Source: Candidatus Peregrinibacteria bacterium CG_4_10_14_0_2_um_filter_43_11 (lineage in GTDB: Bacteria; Patescibacteriota; Gracilibacteria; UM-FILTER-43-11). Taken from it: 6,177 nt of DNA. The stretch lies in contig PFOK01000001.1 in the NCBI GenBank assembly GCA_002792495.1, positions 1-6,177 on the forward strand. Direction: 5' to 3'. Under the pieces are notes generated by a model. That model was given only the letters and a program-made list of their open reading frames with translations, searched no databases and was not told the origin of the DNA. This document shows, in pieces, positions 6,110-6,177 of the stretch (the stretch's first letter is position 1; each line of letters starts with the position of its first letter). The translations under genes were made by a program, and so were the position numbers.

Positions 6110-6160
6110 AAATGTACCCTAAACGGTAAAAGGAATCCATTGAGAAATGTACCCTGAAAC
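6110..6160. repeat. two direct copies of AAATGTACCCT, possible insertion-element end
   Basis: AAATGTACCCT occurs at 6110-6120 and again at 6145-6155, 35 bp apart, each followed by AAAC (the second after one extra G) and then by AAAAG. Repeated short sites of this spacing, with a TGT start, are found at the ends of some insertion sequences, where they bind transposase. No transposase is inside the window, so any element would extend to the right of 6177. A regulatory double site for the upstream region of the 253-aa gene is the alternative. Confidence 0.4.
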
Positions 6161-6177
6161 CTTTGAAAAGTGATGCG

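Noticed and set aside
1..6177. tRNA, rRNA and riboswitch genes
   Set aside because: No cloverleaf-like or conserved rRNA segments and no riboswitch-like leader were seen by eye on either strand.

Overview
The window reads as AT-rich bacterial chromosome. It has two recognisable enzymes on the + strand, three poorly characterised genes on the - strand, and several short AT-rich tandem-repeat arrays. A stand-alone Elp3, a WecA-type sugar-phosphate transferase, no convincing Shine-Dalgarno sequence before any gene, good sigma70-type -35/-10 boxes, and arrays of 7- and 9-bp AT-rich units together suggest an uncultured lineage of the Patescibacteria/CPR type (for example Peregrinibacteria-like). 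This placement is an inference. Glycine and tryptophan are encoded normally and both TGA and TAA are used as stops, so nothing calls for a recoded genetic code.

Layout. Bases 1-65 hold a 9-bp tandem repeat running up to the start of a membrane WecA/TagO-type glycosyltransferase (66-1136, +). Two - strand genes follow: an alpha/beta-hydrolase-like protein (2071-3204) and, downstream of it, an unrecognised 298-aa protein (1124-2020) whose 3' end overlaps the glycosyltransferase gene by 13 bp. Each has its own well-formed promoter, and in both cases the longest open frame begins at a TTG that is really part of the -35 box. A divergent intergenic region (3205-3348) leads to elp3 (3349-4992, +), which carries two in-frame copies of the same kind of 7-bp repeat that sits just before its start codon.

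Region 4993-5273 holds a short - strand reading frame of 39 codons. After one TAA it continues in the same frame for another 30 coding-looking codons, so it is either a small gene or a broken one. Next is an unrecognised 253-aa gene (5274-6035, -) with a consensus TTGACA promoter. The right edge carries two copies of AAATGTACCCT 35 bp apart, which may be the end of an insertion element lying mostly outside the window.

Functionally, the glycosyltransferase would start a cell-envelope glycan on a polyprenyl lipid and Elp3 would modify wobble uridines in tRNA. The - strand genes look like an accessory layer placed between these core genes. The sequence gives no evidence for a defined multi-gene system; the most unusual signal is the repeat that has entered the elp3 coding region without breaking it.
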